Shown: one piece after another, positions 24,481 to 32,968 of the stretch
Layout of the letters: each line of letters starts with the position of its first letter
How positions within the stretch are numbered: the first letter of the stretch is position 1
DNA from: Isoetes engelmannii
Taxonomy: Eukaryota > Streptophyta > Lycopodiopsida > Isoetales > Isoetaceae
Direction: 5' to 3'
DNA length: 64,000 nt
Assembly: GCA_011763485.2 (NCBI GenBank)
Contig: JAANSK020000021.1
Span: 1 to 64,000 of the forward strand
The notes under the pieces: generated by a model
Told to the model about the DNA's origin: nothing
Seen by the model: only the letters and a program-made list of their open reading frames with translations
The model's database searches: none
Made by a program: the position numbers and the translations under genes

Positions 24481-25140
24481 ATGTGCGCAAACTACGATGC
24501 ATCCAAGGCCGAACAATTGGTCCTCGACTTCGGCGCCCTCGCTGCAACCTTCGAGTACCGATCGGAGATCTACCCGGGGTATGACGCACCGGTGCTGGTC
24601 GCCGATGGTGATACTTTGGTTCCCGTGCGGGCGACGTTCGGGCTGATTCCGCACTGGGCGAAGGACGCGAAGATCTCGCGCATGACGTACAACAGCCGGT
24701 CCGAAACGATCTCGAAGCTGCCGAGCTACCGCCACGCCTGGAAACAGCGGCAGTTCTGCTTGGTACCAGTCGCCTCGTTCTACGAGCCGAACTACGAGAC
24801 CGGCAAACCGGTGCGCTGGTCGATACGACGCGTCGACGAGCAACCGTTTGCACTGGCGGCCATCTGGGATCGTTGGAAGAACCCCGATGGCCTCTGGCAG
24901 CGATCGTTCTCGCTCGTCACGGTCAATGCCACCGAGCACCCCCTGATGAAGCGGTTCCACGCCCCGGAAGATGAAAAGCGATCGGTGGTCGTGGTGCCGG
25001 CGGATCGGTATGCCACGTGGCTGGCCGCGGCTGACGAGGAGGAGGCGCGGGAGCACCTCGGTCTGTTCGAGGCGGCAGCCTTCACGGCGGTTGCGGCACC
25101 GAGGCCGCCGAGAAAGGCTAGCGCGAAACCCGAATCCTGA
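24481..25140 (+). CDS. SRAP/HMCES (YedK-like) abasic-site crosslinking protein
   Basis: 219 residues starting at ATG 24481; the frame extends 18 bases upstream but the family needs Cys2 exposed after Met removal, as here (MCANYD). Active-site residues line up with YedK: Cys2, Asn71 (YNSRSE), Glu102 (SFYEPN) and His160 (MKRFH). The protein binds single-stranded DNA and forms a reversible thiazolidine crosslink with abasic sites, shielding them at stalled forks. It commonly sits by SOS polymerases; here it follows umuDC. Alternative names in the literature are SOS-response-associated peptidase. Confidence 0.92.
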   Translation: MCANYDASKAEQLVLDFGALAATFEYRSEIYPGYDAPVLVADGDTLVPVRATFGLIPHWAKDAKISRMTYNSRSETISKLPSYRHAWKQRQFCLVPVASFYEPNYETGKPVRWSIRRVDEQPFALAAIWDRWKNPDGLWQRSFSLVTVNATEHPLMKRFHAPEDEKRSVVVVPADRYATWLAAADEEEAREHLGLFEAAAFTAVAAPRPPRKASAKPES

Positions 25141-25176
25141 CGGGAGTTAGGCTTTGCCCGTACACCGACAGCGGAG

Positions 25177-25195
25177 GCGTCCGTGATACCCCGAT
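25177..25195 (+). repeat. 19-bp intergenic repeat, copy 1
   Basis: GCGTCCGTGATACCCCGAT; differs from the other three copies at one base. Forms an inverted pair with the copy at 25270, in the gap after the SRAP gene. Copies 1 and 4 also share a downstream CCGGCTG at matching distance. Confidence 0.7.
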
Positions 25196-25269
25196 GTCGT
25201 CCACCGGCTGAACGCGTCGAGTCTCTGCGAGGCGGCAGGCCGCCAGGCGGATCTCGGATGCGGTTCCGG

Positions 25270-25288
25270 ATCGGGGTATCGCGGACGC
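25270..25288 (-). repeat. 19-bp intergenic repeat, copy 2
   Basis: Plus strand reads ATCGGGGTATCGCGGACGC, the reverse complement of copies 1 and 4. Lies 65 bases before the gene at 25353; together with copy 1 it could fold into a long stem. Confidence 0.7.
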
Positions 25289-25352
25289 ACGCTGCGTGAA
25301 GTCACAGGGCGCTCAAGATGGATAATCCTGAGAGGATCAACGAGGCAACGAC

Positions 25353-26213
25353 ATGCGGAACGGCGATCAAAAGCGAACTGTTGCACTGAAAGAGGTGGAC
25401 CATGGCGCTCTCGAGCTGACCGAAGTCACCGGCGAAAAGCGCACTTTCTATCGGGCCGACCGCGTTTGGCTGACGCTCGAGAACCTTGAGTTGCGTACCT
25501 CCTTGGCCGCACCAAAGGAAGGGGGTGGAGAACCGCGACTGCTGAACTATCTTGAGGGCCTCGCAAAACTTGATCAGCCGATTGCGATCATCGGGGATCC
25601 GTCATCGAAAACGCGAACATTGAACATCAGTTTCCATTATCGGGATGACTGGACTCCCCCGAAGCCTGTGCATGACGACAGCATCTTGGCTCTGTCCCCG
25701 CCGCTAGGCCACGCTCTGCTGGGCTTCAACAGGCGTGACTGGGAAATCGGAAACGAAGACACCTGGTGGGCGAGTTGCACTTTCCCGCAGTCGTTCATCG
25801 AGCAATTGACAGCTGCCGTGCGCAGTGGGCATTTGCTCGAAATGACCGTGGGTTTGACGCTGAAAAATCTGTACTCGGATATTCACGACCTAGCCCCGCC
25901 TTCAATGAAAGGTCGGCTATTCCTTCGGCCAAACGCTACAGATAACTCGATCGAGAATCCCCAGATCGCGGCCGGCGGCGTCTCGTCGCTGCACTTCGCT
26001 TCGGCTAGGAACGAATTCCCCAAACCGCCGGCCCCGGAAGTACCCGAAGAGCCGGTTGCCATTGAGGCTGTCGAGCCTGCGGCTGAACAACCGCGTGACC
26101 AGGTAGCGGTTGCTTTGGCGTTGCTCGCGGGACGTATCGACCTGCTGCGCGCCAGCGTGAAGTGGGTAGGCGGACTGATTTTCATTGGGCTACTGCTGAT
26201 CGCGATCCGGTAA
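25353..26213 (+). CDS. C-tail-anchored membrane protein, unknown function
   Basis: 286 residues, ATG 25353. The first 210 residues are soluble and mixed alpha/beta (RTFYRADRVWLTLEN, LNISFHYRDDWTPP, CTFPQSFIEQLTAAV). A proline/glutamate-rich linker (PPAPEVPEEPVAIEAVEP) leads to a single C-terminal membrane helix (VGGLIFIGLLLIAI) ending the protein. No family recognised. It sits in the repair island with repeats on both sides, with no obvious operon partner. Confidence 0.55.
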   Translation: MRNGDQKRTVALKEVDHGALELTEVTGEKRTFYRADRVWLTLENLELRTSLAAPKEGGGEPRLLNYLEGLAKLDQPIAIIGDPSSKTRTLNISFHYRDDWTPPKPVHDDSILALSPPLGHALLGFNRRDWEIGNEDTWWASCTFPQSFIEQLTAAVRSGHLLEMTVGLTLKNLYSDIHDLAPPSMKGRLFLRPNATDNSIENPQIAAGGVSSLHFASARNEFPKPPAPEVPEEPVAIEAVEPAAEQPRDQVAVALALLAGRIDLLRASVKWVGGLIFIGLLLIAIR

Positions 26214-26523
26214 CAGCGCAACGCGCGAAATCAGGCTTGCCGTATTGGACGGCCACCCCGTCCGCGACATCCCGATGCCCCACGCCACAGACTGATTGAC
26301 TTGAAGGTCGCCGATCAAAGCTGGGGTCAGCTAAGAATCGGGGTATCGCGGACGCGGCGTTCGCCGTCGCGGAACAGCATCGTTTCGACCCGATCAGGTC
26401 AGGGTAGCTGCGCTTTTGTGCGGTCGATCACAAACGGGCGTCATCACCTGCGTCCCGCCAATTGAACGAGGCCAGCGGCCGGGATGACGATCGGGAACGA
26501 CCACGCCCCGTACGGAGAAGCCC
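26214..26523. other. intergenic region with one 19-bp repeat
   Basis: 310 bases without a supported gene. Contains repeat copy 3 at 26337-26355 followed by a GCGGCG/CGCCGTCGC-rich stretch. Elsewhere nothing recognised; the ribosome site GGAG of the next gene is at its right end. Confidence 0.45.
26337..26355 (-). repeat. 19-bp intergenic repeat, copy 3
   Basis: ATCGGGGTATCGCGGACGC, identical to copy 2. Lies 168 bases before the EEP-family gene; copy 4 lies just after that gene in the opposite orientation, so the gene is flanked by an inverted pair. Confidence 0.7.
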
Positions 26524-27633
26524 ATGCGTCTTGCTTGCTACAACGTCGAAAACCTGTTCAACCGCGCCACGGCCATGAACATGGACACCTGGGCTGAAGG
26601 TCGGGCTGTCCTGGAACACTTCGCGAAGCTCAACAAGTTGCTGGGCGAGCCGGTCTACACCACGGCAATGAAGGCAACCATGGTTCAGCTGCTGACCGAA
26701 CTCGGCCTCGACAGGAATGACTCCAACCGCTACGTGATCCTGCGGCAGAACCGGGGTCGCCTCGTGACCCGCGGGGCTGCCGGGTTGACGATCAAAGCCG
26801 ACAGTCGCTTCGATTGGTCCGGTTCGCTGGACCTGCAGACGCAGGCGGTCAACGAGGTCGCCATGCAGAACACGGCCCGCGTGATGCTCGAACTGCAGGC
26901 CGACGTGCTCGCAGTGATCGAAGCGGAAAGCCGCCCGGCGCTCGTGGCGTTCAACGAACAGGTCGTTGCGCAGCTCGGCCCAAGTCCGTACCGGCAGATC
27001 ATGTTGATCGACGGAAACGACGAGCGGGGCATCGACGTCGGGCTCCTCGCAGGGAACGGCACGACCATCAACCGCGTGCGCAGCCATGTCGATGACACCG
27101 ACGGTAGCGGCAAGAAGATCTTCTCCCGCGATTGTCCGGAGTACGAGATCATCAGTGCTTCGGGCCAGCGGATTCTGGTCTTGGTCAATCACTTGAAGAG
27201 CAAGGGCTACGGCACTGCGGCCGCAAGCAACGCCCGCCGTCAGGCCCAGGCTCAACGAATTGCCGATCTGTATCGCGAACTCACAGTGGCCGGCGACGCG
27301 TACATCGCCGTTGTCGGTGACCTGAATGACACACCGGGCAGTGCTCCGCTCGCCCCGCTGCTCGCCGGCACGGACCTCCAGGACGCCTTCGGACATCCAA
27401 ACTTCGACAACGGTGGCTACCCGGGGACCTTCGGGGGATGCACGGCATCGAACAAGATCGATTACCTACTGTTGTCACCCGCGCTCTATGCTGCCGTGAC
27501 TTCGGGCGGCGTCATTCGAAAAGCCATGTGGCCCGGGGTGAGGCCTGTGAAGTGGGAGGTCTACTCGGAACTCACTCGCGAGATCGAGGCCGGCTCCGAC
27601 CATGCCGCCTTGTGGGTCGACCTGAACATTTGA
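26524..27633 (+). CDS. endonuclease/exonuclease/phosphatase (EEP) family enzyme
   Basis: 369 residues, ATG preceded by GGAG. Motifs run in family order: Asn in YNVENLF near the start, Glu in VLAVIEAES, DERGIDVGLLA, catalytic His in LVNHLKSKG, the metal/acid pair in VVGDLNDTP, and the terminal SDHAALWVD. Such enzymes use Mg2+ to cut phosphodiester bonds in DNA, RNA or lipid headgroups. No signal peptide, so cytosolic; DNA repair is plausible given the neighbours. Flanked by inverted copies of the 19-bp repeat, suggesting it is a discrete cassette. Confidence 0.85.
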   Translation: MRLACYNVENLFNRATAMNMDTWAEGRAVLEHFAKLNKLLGEPVYTTAMKATMVQLLTELGLDRNDSNRYVILRQNRGRLVTRGAAGLTIKADSRFDWSGSLDLQTQAVNEVAMQNTARVMLELQADVLAVIEAESRPALVAFNEQVVAQLGPSPYRQIMLIDGNDERGIDVGLLAGNGTTINRVRSHVDDTDGSGKKIFSRDCPEYEIISASGQRILVLVNHLKSKGYGTAAASNARRQAQAQRIADLYRELTVAGDAYIAVVGDLNDTPGSAPLAPLLAGTDLQDAFGHPNFDNGGYPGTFGGCTASNKIDYLLLSPALYAAVTSGGVIRKAMWPGVRPVKWEVYSELTREIEAGSDHAALWVDLNI

Positions 27634-27669
27634 CCGAAGTACCGGCTGGCCTCATCGGGCGTGCGGACG

Positions 27670-27688
27670 GCGTCCGCGATACCCCGAT
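27670..27688 (+). repeat. 19-bp intergenic repeat, copy 4
   Basis: GCGTCCGCGATACCCCGAT, 37 bases after the stop of the EEP gene; reverse complement of copies 2 and 3. It is in the convergent gap between the EEP gene and the SbcC-like gene. Confidence 0.7.
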
Positions 27689-27763
27689 GATCTCTCGCCG
27701 GCTGGGACGGAAGGATGATCTAACACCACCCCTGAAGCGGGTCCCGCTGATCGTTGCGCTCGC

Positions 27764-30391
27764 TCACCGCCCCGCCCGCTCCAGCCGCACCTGGTACTCG
27801 GCTCCCAACCCGTCAAACACGGCCTCATTGCAGCTCAGCAGGATGATCTGCAAGCCCTTCGAAGCGCGATCGAGCACCCGGTGCAGCCGCTGGACCCGTT
27901 CGGGATCCGAGTTGACCAGGCTGTCATCGAGGATCAGCGGCAAGCGGTCTTCGCCGGCCAGCACCTCGGCAATGCCGATGCGCGTCACCAGCGCGAACTG
28001 CTCCTTGGCACCGCCGGAGAGTGCTGCGAAGTCTTCGAGCTGATCGCGGGTCTGAAGGCCATCAAAGGTCAGGCCGCTGCCGGCCGCCGGCGTCGAGCCG
28101 GGGAAGATGCTGTTCAGGTACGGCTGGATCCGGGCGACCACCGGCTTGGCCAGCTGCTCGACGACCCGGTCCCGGGCGGCTGTCAGTACCTGGTGCAGCC
28201 GGCGCGCGGCGTCGGCCCGTGCCTGAAGGCGGCGTAGATCCAGTTGGGCAGCATCGCGCTGGGTCTCGGCCTCGCTGAGCGCTTCGTAGCTGCCGGCACC
28301 GCGGGCTGAGCCGAGCAGAAGCGCGAGCTGGGCCTGCAGGCCGTCGACCGAGGTCTTGAGCTCGCCAGCGCGCTTGAGCAGGCCATCAAGAGCACGCTGC
28401 TGGCGATCAGCATCTTCCTTCGCACCGGTGCCGCCCAGGGTCTCAAACGCGCTCTGGGCGGAGACCACTGCCCTCGCCGCTTCGCCCGCTTCCAGCTCGA
28501 GTCTGGCTTCCGTTTCGCGCAGGCCTTCGGCGGTCGGTTCCCGATCAAGACGCCGCTGGACGACGTCGACCCGTCCTTGGGCCTCTCCGGCCGCACGCTG
28601 CTGCTGGACCAGCTGCTCGCGGTGGCGGACCTCGCGGGTTTCGACCTGCCCCAGCACCTGGCGCGCCGTGTTCACGGCCTGCTCGGCTTCGCGCAGTGCG
28701 GTCGCCGCTTCTCCCACCGCCGGCGCACCGGTGACATCGCCCAGCAGCAGGCGTTGCTCGTCAAGGGCTTCAAGTTCTTCTCGAAGCGCTTCCAGTGACT
28801 GGTCGGACATCGCCGCGATCTCGCGCTCGACCGCCGTGATCTTCTGCACGGCCGCATTCCACTCGGCGTGCTTGTCTTCGGCGTCGCGGACCGAGGTGAC
28901 GAGGCGGTCTTCGAGCAGGCGGTCCAGCGTGCGTTTCGCCTTGTCGCGGGCTTCGCGGAGCGAGCCCAACGTACCGAGGGTCGGCCGGACGTCGATCGAC
29001 GCGATGCCGTCGAGGTGGATCCGCTGCTCGTCGACGACCTCGATGCTGACCGGCTCGCCGGCGGCGCGGGACTGGCCACCGATCGAGATGGCCTGCTCCG
29101 GGGTGATCGTGACCCGCACCGCGGCGCCGGCCAGCTTGGCCTCAGCAGTGTTCAGGGCCTGCTCGGACGTCCGCAGGGCAACGAGCTGCACATCGGTGAT
29201 CTCGAGCAGCCCCTGACGGCTGGCGCGGGCGGCGGCCAAACGCTGGTGTGCCTCGTCGACCTTGGCAAGCTTCTCGCGCAGACGCTTGAGGTCCTCGTCG
29301 ATCCGGCGCACCTGCTCGGCGTCCCGGGCCTGCTGCTCGGTTTGGCGTGCAACTTCGACCTGGCGTTCGGCGGCCTGGAAGGTGTCGCGCGCGGCGGCCG
29401 CCGCAATGGCCAGGCCATGCTCGTCGCCGGCGAGCACCTGGATGTCGGCATTGATGCGCGCAAGCGCCGCGCGCTCGTCTTCGAGCTGCTGCCGGAGCTG
29501 CTCGTGAGTGGCGATTGCCGACTTCGCGGACTCCAGCTTGACCCCGGCGAGCGTCTGACGGCCACGGGCGAGCTCCAGCTGGTTGGCGGCCGCTTGCGCG
29601 GCGTCGGCGCGCTCGCGCGCGGCGCGGGCCTCAGACTCGATACGACCGACCCGCTTCTGCAGGTCTTGGTGCTCGAGGCGCTTGGCCGCCAGTTCCGTCG
29701 CGGTGCTGACCTGCTGGTCGTAGGCGGCGCGCGCCGCCGTCAGCGCGTCTTCCCGGATTTCCAAATTGCGGATAGCCGTTGCCAGATCCTTGGTCGGCTT
29801 GCCGGTAGCGGTCCAGTAGCGATCGTGCTCGGCCTGGGCCCGCTCGAGGAGCCGGGTGCCGCTGGCCGACACCGCGGCCGCGCCGATCTCGGCCGACAGC
29901 GCCGATCGCAGCCGGTCTCGGCTGTCCGGGTTGAGCACATCGGCCGGCGCCGAGCCGGCCGTGCCCTGACGGACGATCAGCAGCGGCCACAGGCCCAGCT
30001 CGGCCTCGTTGGCTTTGCGGCCGGCGTTTTCCCGGGTGCTGAACAGCTGCCGCAGGGCCGCCTCGGCGTCATCGTCGCGCAACGTCTTGCCGCCACCGGC
30101 AAGCTCGGCGGAGGCTTTCTTGAGGTACTGCTTGGTCAGCGTGTAGCGGTGTTCGCCGATCAGGAACACCACCCGCACCCAGGGCGACTCGCCGCTGGTC
30201 CAGCTCTGCAGAGCCTTCTTCTGCTCGGCCTGGCCCCTGTAGCTTTCCCCGATCGCGAACCAGAGGGCTTCCACGAGCCGGCTCTTGCCGGACTCGTTCG
30301 GGCCGAACACGGCATTCAAGCCGGGTACCAGCGGCCCGACCCTGGCGCTCAGGCCGCGCCAGTGGCGGACTTCCAGTTCAACGAGCTGCAC
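27764..30391 (-). CDS. SbcC/YhaN-like SMC-family ATPase
   Basis: About 875 residues. Start taken at GTG 30391, with GGAGG 7 bases upstream; GTG 30397 is also possible. Walker A FGPNESGKSR near residue 30, long heptad-rich coiled coils (about 170-370 and 500-720) around a hinge, then the ABC signature LSGGAKEQ (about 795) and Walker B LPLILDDS (about 820). No CxxC zinc hook is evident in the hinge, unlike Rad50/SbcC, so it is closer to YhaN-type proteins. With the adjacent SbcD-like nuclease it should open DNA hairpins or process ends. Its start overlaps that gene by about 14-20 bases. Confidence 0.87.
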   Translation of the reverse strand: MQLVELEVRHWRGLSARVGPLVPGLNAVFGPNESGKSRLVEALWFAIGESYRGQAEQKKALQSWTSGESPWVRVVFLIGEHRYTLTKQYLKKASAELAGGGKTLRDDDAEAALRQLFSTRENAGRKANEAELGLWPLLIVRQGTAGSAPADVLNPDSRDRLRSALSAEIGAAAVSASGTRLLERAQAEHDRYWTATGKPTKDLATAIRNLEIREDALTAARAAYDQQVSTATELAAKRLEHQDLQKRVGRIESEARAARERADAAQAAANQLELARGRQTLAGVKLESAKSAIATHEQLRQQLEDERAALARINADIQVLAGDEHGLAIAAAAARDTFQAAERQVEVARQTEQQARDAEQVRRIDEDLKRLREKLAKVDEAHQRLAAARASRQGLLEITDVQLVALRTSEQALNTAEAKLAGAAVRVTITPEQAISIGGQSRAAGEPVSIEVVDEQRIHLDGIASIDVRPTLGTLGSLREARDKAKRTLDRLLEDRLVTSVRDAEDKHAEWNAAVQKITAVEREIAAMSDQSLEALREELEALDEQRLLLGDVTGAPAVGEAATALREAEQAVNTARQVLGQVETREVRHREQLVQQQRAAGEAQGRVDVVQRRLDREPTAEGLRETEARLELEAGEAARAVVSAQSAFETLGGTGAKEDADRQQRALDGLLKRAGELKTSVDGLQAQLALLLGSARGAGSYEALSEAETQRDAAQLDLRRLQARADAARRLHQVLTAARDRVVEQLAKPVVARIQPYLNSIFPGSTPAAGSGLTFDGLQTRDQLEDFAALSGGAKEQFALVTRIGIAEVLAGEDRLPLILDDSLVNSDPERVQRLHRVLDRASKGLQIILLSCNEAVFDGLGAEYQVRLERAGR

Positions 30392-31487
30392 GGGCACCCT
30401 CCTCGCGGATCTGGGCCTGCAGCCGGTACATCAGCCGCACAGCATCTGCGTCCGCCGGATCGGTGCCGCCGCGCAACGCGGAGAGTGCGTCGCCGATGAA
30501 ACCCTCGCCGGCCATCGTGGCCAGGTCGTCCTCGGTCGGCGTGGCGTGCACCTGGTCGAGATCAGCCCGCAGGTAGACCAGACGCTCGGCGTAGTCCTCG
30601 ACGAGGCGATCCAGCGCATCGCGGGCGGCCATCGAGATGGTGCCCTGCAGGTGCAGCTCGACCAGGGTCTGCGAGCGGTTCGGGAGCGCGTCGAACTGGG
30701 CCCGCAGCTCGTCAACCTGGACATCCTCGGACAGCTCGCGGCGGATGGTCAGCCAGTGGGTTTGGGCGACTTTCACTGGGGTGACTTTCGGTTCGGCGCC
30801 CGGCCCGTCGATCTCGACGATCAGGACGTGGCCGGGATCCGCCTCCTTAAACCGGGTCGGCTCGTGGGCGCCCGGGTACCAGACGCGGGGCCCGTAGCGG
30901 AACAGGCCGTGCCAGTCGCCGAGCGCCAGGTAATCGAACCCGGCGGCCAGCACGCGGCCGGGGTCGATCAGGTTGGGGGTTTCGCTCTCGGCCGACTGGG
31001 CGAAGTCGATCACGCCGCCATGGGCCATCGCGATCCGGATGCCTTCGCCGGCCTCGCGCGCCGGCAGCCAGGCGGTCGGGTCATCCATCTCGTGCCGGCG
31101 GCGCAGCGGGCACGGCCACAGCCGGCCGCCGGGCACGTCGACTGCCTCGCGGGTGGCCAGCACCTGGACGGTCGACGGCAGCTCCAGGCGTGCCAAGGCC
31201 GAATCCTCGGTGGCCGCGTCGTGATTGCCGGGCAGCAGGTAGACCGGGATCGACCCGAAGTGCCGCAACGCATCAGACGTTTGCTGCAGGGCATCCCGGC
31301 CGAGCGCGTTGTCGTCCAGCACGTCGCCGGCGACCAGCACGAAGTCGACCTGCTGCTCCACGGCGAGGGCCGCGATGCGCTGGACGGTCTGGTACCGGTA
31401 CAGCCGCATCTCGGCGGCCCGGCTGGGGCTGGTCAGGTAGCGAAGCGGCAGGCCGAGCTGCCAGTCGGCGGTGTGGAGGAAACGCAT
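30378..31487 (-). CDS. SbcD/YhaO-like calcineurin-type DNA nuclease
   Basis: 369 residues. Metallophosphoesterase motifs: HTADWQLG (residues 5-12), AGDVLDD (54-60), LPGNHDA (86-92), AMAHGG and LGDWHG. The first motif has Gln where SbcD usually has His (DxQ for DxH), as in YhaO-type proteins. A C-terminal capping domain follows and should bind the coiled-coil base of the ATPase partner. Together they form an Mre11-Rad50-like end-processing complex. An 18-bp direct repeat lies 48 bases upstream of its start. Confidence 0.87.
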   Translation of the reverse strand: MRFLHTADWQLGLPLRYLTSPSRAAEMRLYRYQTVQRIAALAVEQQVDFVLVAGDVLDDNALGRDALQQTSDALRHFGSIPVYLLPGNHDAATEDSALARLELPSTVQVLATREAVDVPGGRLWPCPLRRRHEMDDPTAWLPAREAGEGIRIAMAHGGVIDFAQSAESETPNLIDPGRVLAAGFDYLALGDWHGLFRYGPRVWYPGAHEPTRFKEADPGHVLIVEIDGPGAEPKVTPVKVAQTHWLTIRRELSEDVQVDELRAQFDALPNRSQTLVELHLQGTISMAARDALDRLVEDYAERLVYLRADLDQVHATPTEDDLATMAGEGFIGDALSALRGGTDPADADAVRLMYRLQAQIREEGARAAR

Positions 31488-31534
31488 TGGGCGTCCGTGC
31501 GGTGAGCGTCAGGCATCGTAGCCGCGGCGCGGCG

Positions 31535-31552
31535 AACTATCACGGATTCCGG
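31535..31552. repeat. 18-bp direct repeat, copy 1
   Basis: AACTATCACGGATTCCGG, identical to 32283-32300 (same orientation). Each copy lies shortly upstream of a leftward gene start: 48 bases before the SbcD-like start here. Confidence 0.65.
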
Positions 31553-31554
31553 GT

Positions 31555-32214
31555 TCAACCGCGCAACTGAGGCACCTGCGATTCGAGACCTTTCACGGCG
31601 GCCCTGAACACCGTCACGCCAACCTTGTCCTGGGGCCTTTGGCTCAACAGCGTCTCATCCTGGGTCATCGCCAGCAGTTGTTTCACCTCGGGCAGTCCGG
31701 CGAGCACAAAGCTCACTTGGTCGAGGCCTGTGCACTGGTCTTCCTCGTACCACTGGAAACAGGCCGTCACCAGATCCATGACGTCCCGCCTCCGCTTCTT
31801 GTTCACCGGTTTCTGGCAAAGCGCGCCCTGATCGACGCCTTCTACCAGCCGTATCACAAGGTCCCTTCGAACCATCATGAAACGCTCATCATCGGGCTGT
31901 TCACCTGCATCCCCGTGGATGGCCAGCTGATTCGGCTCGTTACCCTCGAACCGCTTGGCGATATCGAAGAAGCGATGCAGGTAAGCCGATCGCGACCGCA
32001 GGAAGCGCTTCTTCCTCGCGCGCGCCAGCTCGATGCCGGTCAGCGGCAGCGTCTTGATGTCCCGGGATTCGCAGTCGAGACAAGCAAAATCGGACGCCCC
32101 GCTCACCGACTCCCAGATTTGCTCGAGGTTCGACCAGCGCCCAGTCGTGCACGCCGTGACCCGTTCTGATTTGCAGGCGCTGCAGCGGTACCGCACATAC
32201 AAGCCAGCGGTCAT
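31555..32214 (-). CDS. zinc-ribbon protein of unknown function
   Basis: 219 residues from ATG 32214, with GGAG 6 bases upstream. Residues 7-13 (RYRCSACKSE) and about 42-50 (ACLDCESRD) make two CxxC knuckles of one zinc ribbon, as in Ogr/transcriptional activator-like or FlhC-like small domains. The remaining 150 residues are helical and basic (RARKKRFLRSRSAYLHRFFDIAKRF). The C-terminal region resembles a FlhC-like regulator but I do not recognise it firmly. Same strand as sbcDC and possibly co-transcribed. Confidence 0.55.
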   Translation of the reverse strand: MTAGLYVRYRCSACKSERVTACTTGRWSNLEQIWESVSGASDFACLDCESRDIKTLPLTGIELARARKKRFLRSRSAYLHRFFDIAKRFEGNEPNQLAIHGDAGEQPDDERFMMVRRDLVIRLVEGVDQGALCQKPVNKKRRRDVMDLVTACFQWYEEDQCTGLDQVSFVLAGLPEVKQLLAMTQDETLLSQRPQDKVGVTVFRAAVKGLESQVPQLRG

Positions 32215-32282
32215 GTGGTTCTCCAGATAAAGGAAGCTTCTCCTTGGGGTCAACGCTCAGCTGATCAAGCATTGCCGTGGCC

Positions 32283-32300
32283 AACTATCACGGATTCCGG
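32283..32300. repeat. 18-bp direct repeat, copy 2
   Basis: AACTATCACGGATTCCGG, identical to 31535-31552. It lies 69 bases upstream of the zinc-ribbon gene start. Either a shared regulatory site or the trace of a small duplication. Confidence 0.65.
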
Positions 32301-32317
32301 ACGTGCGGACCACGGGA

Positions 32318-32854
32318 TTACGGCCGCTGGAAACCATTGACGTTGAATTCCCACTGCCGGTCGCCGTTGGAATGCACTGTCGTGAGCACAACGAGGCGCT
32401 TGCCCCCTTGGAGTTCTTTAATCAGCTCCTCGTGGCTTCCGAGGAAAAAGAGGTTGTGCGACCCATCGACAGGACGAATGGCCTCTGGGTATCGGATGGG
32501 TCGATCATCGACCCGCCACCCCACCCTGCAATTGCGGTATTCACAGGTGAGCTGACCTTCCGAAAGCACTACAAAAACGTCGGTACCGGTCCTTGGATGC
32601 CGGCGGACAACAAGGCTCAGATGCGAGCCTCCCTCGTAGGGGCGCTTGAACTCGTGAAGGTTCTCGCTCTCGATCGAGGTCGTCATGATGTCCTTGCCAG
32701 ATAAGGCATCGCGGGCCGATTCCGTCTGCCACGTCGTGATTCGGGCCACCGTCGCAGGCTTTTCAGGCCTGCCTTCCGCCGGTGCTTCGAACGTGGCTTG
32801 AGAACATCGCACCACCACATAGAGCAGCATCAATGCAACCGCGATTCGCAGCAT
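32318..32854 (-). CDS. exported protein, unknown function
   Basis: 178 residues from ATG 32854, chosen because GGAG lies 5 bases upstream. The first 17 residues are a signal peptide or anchor (MLRIAVALMLLYVVV). The mature part is beta-rich (HLSLVVRRHPRTGTDVFVVL, LVVLTTVHSNGDRQWEFNVNGF) with two close cysteines (CEYRNC). The fold recalls small periplasmic proteins of plasmids; no family named. Divergent from the AbiE pair. Confidence 0.6.
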   Translation of the reverse strand: MLRIAVALMLLYVVVRCSQATFEAPAEGRPEKPATVARITTWQTESARDALSGKDIMTTSIESENLHEFKRPYEGGSHLSLVVRRHPRTGTDVFVVLSEGQLTCEYRNCRVGWRVDDRPIRYPEAIRPVDGSHNLFFLGSHEELIKELQGGKRLVVLTTVHSNGDRQWEFNVNGFQRP

Positions 32855-32968
32855 GTTGTCTCCTTCGACCATCCGAGGGTGTTCAGCTTAAACGGGCCTT
32901 ATCTGCGCATGAATTTCCCTTTTCCGGGAATTCCATGTAGTTTAACTTGTGAAAACCGGCACACTCAA

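Noticed and set aside
25177-27688. Possible CRISPR array from repeated 19-mers
   Set aside because: Only four copies, in both orientations, 75 to 1315 bases apart, with genes between; no array structure and no cas genes.
28868-30499. 543-codon plus-strand open frame opposite the SbcC-like gene
   Set aside because: Frame is open only because of high GC in the true gene; low-complexity product rich in L, G and R repeats.
32798-32968. Upstream extension of abiEi
   Set aside because: Extra 57 codons have no family similarity and overlap the divergent gene; ATG 32969 starts at the known AbiEi N-terminus.
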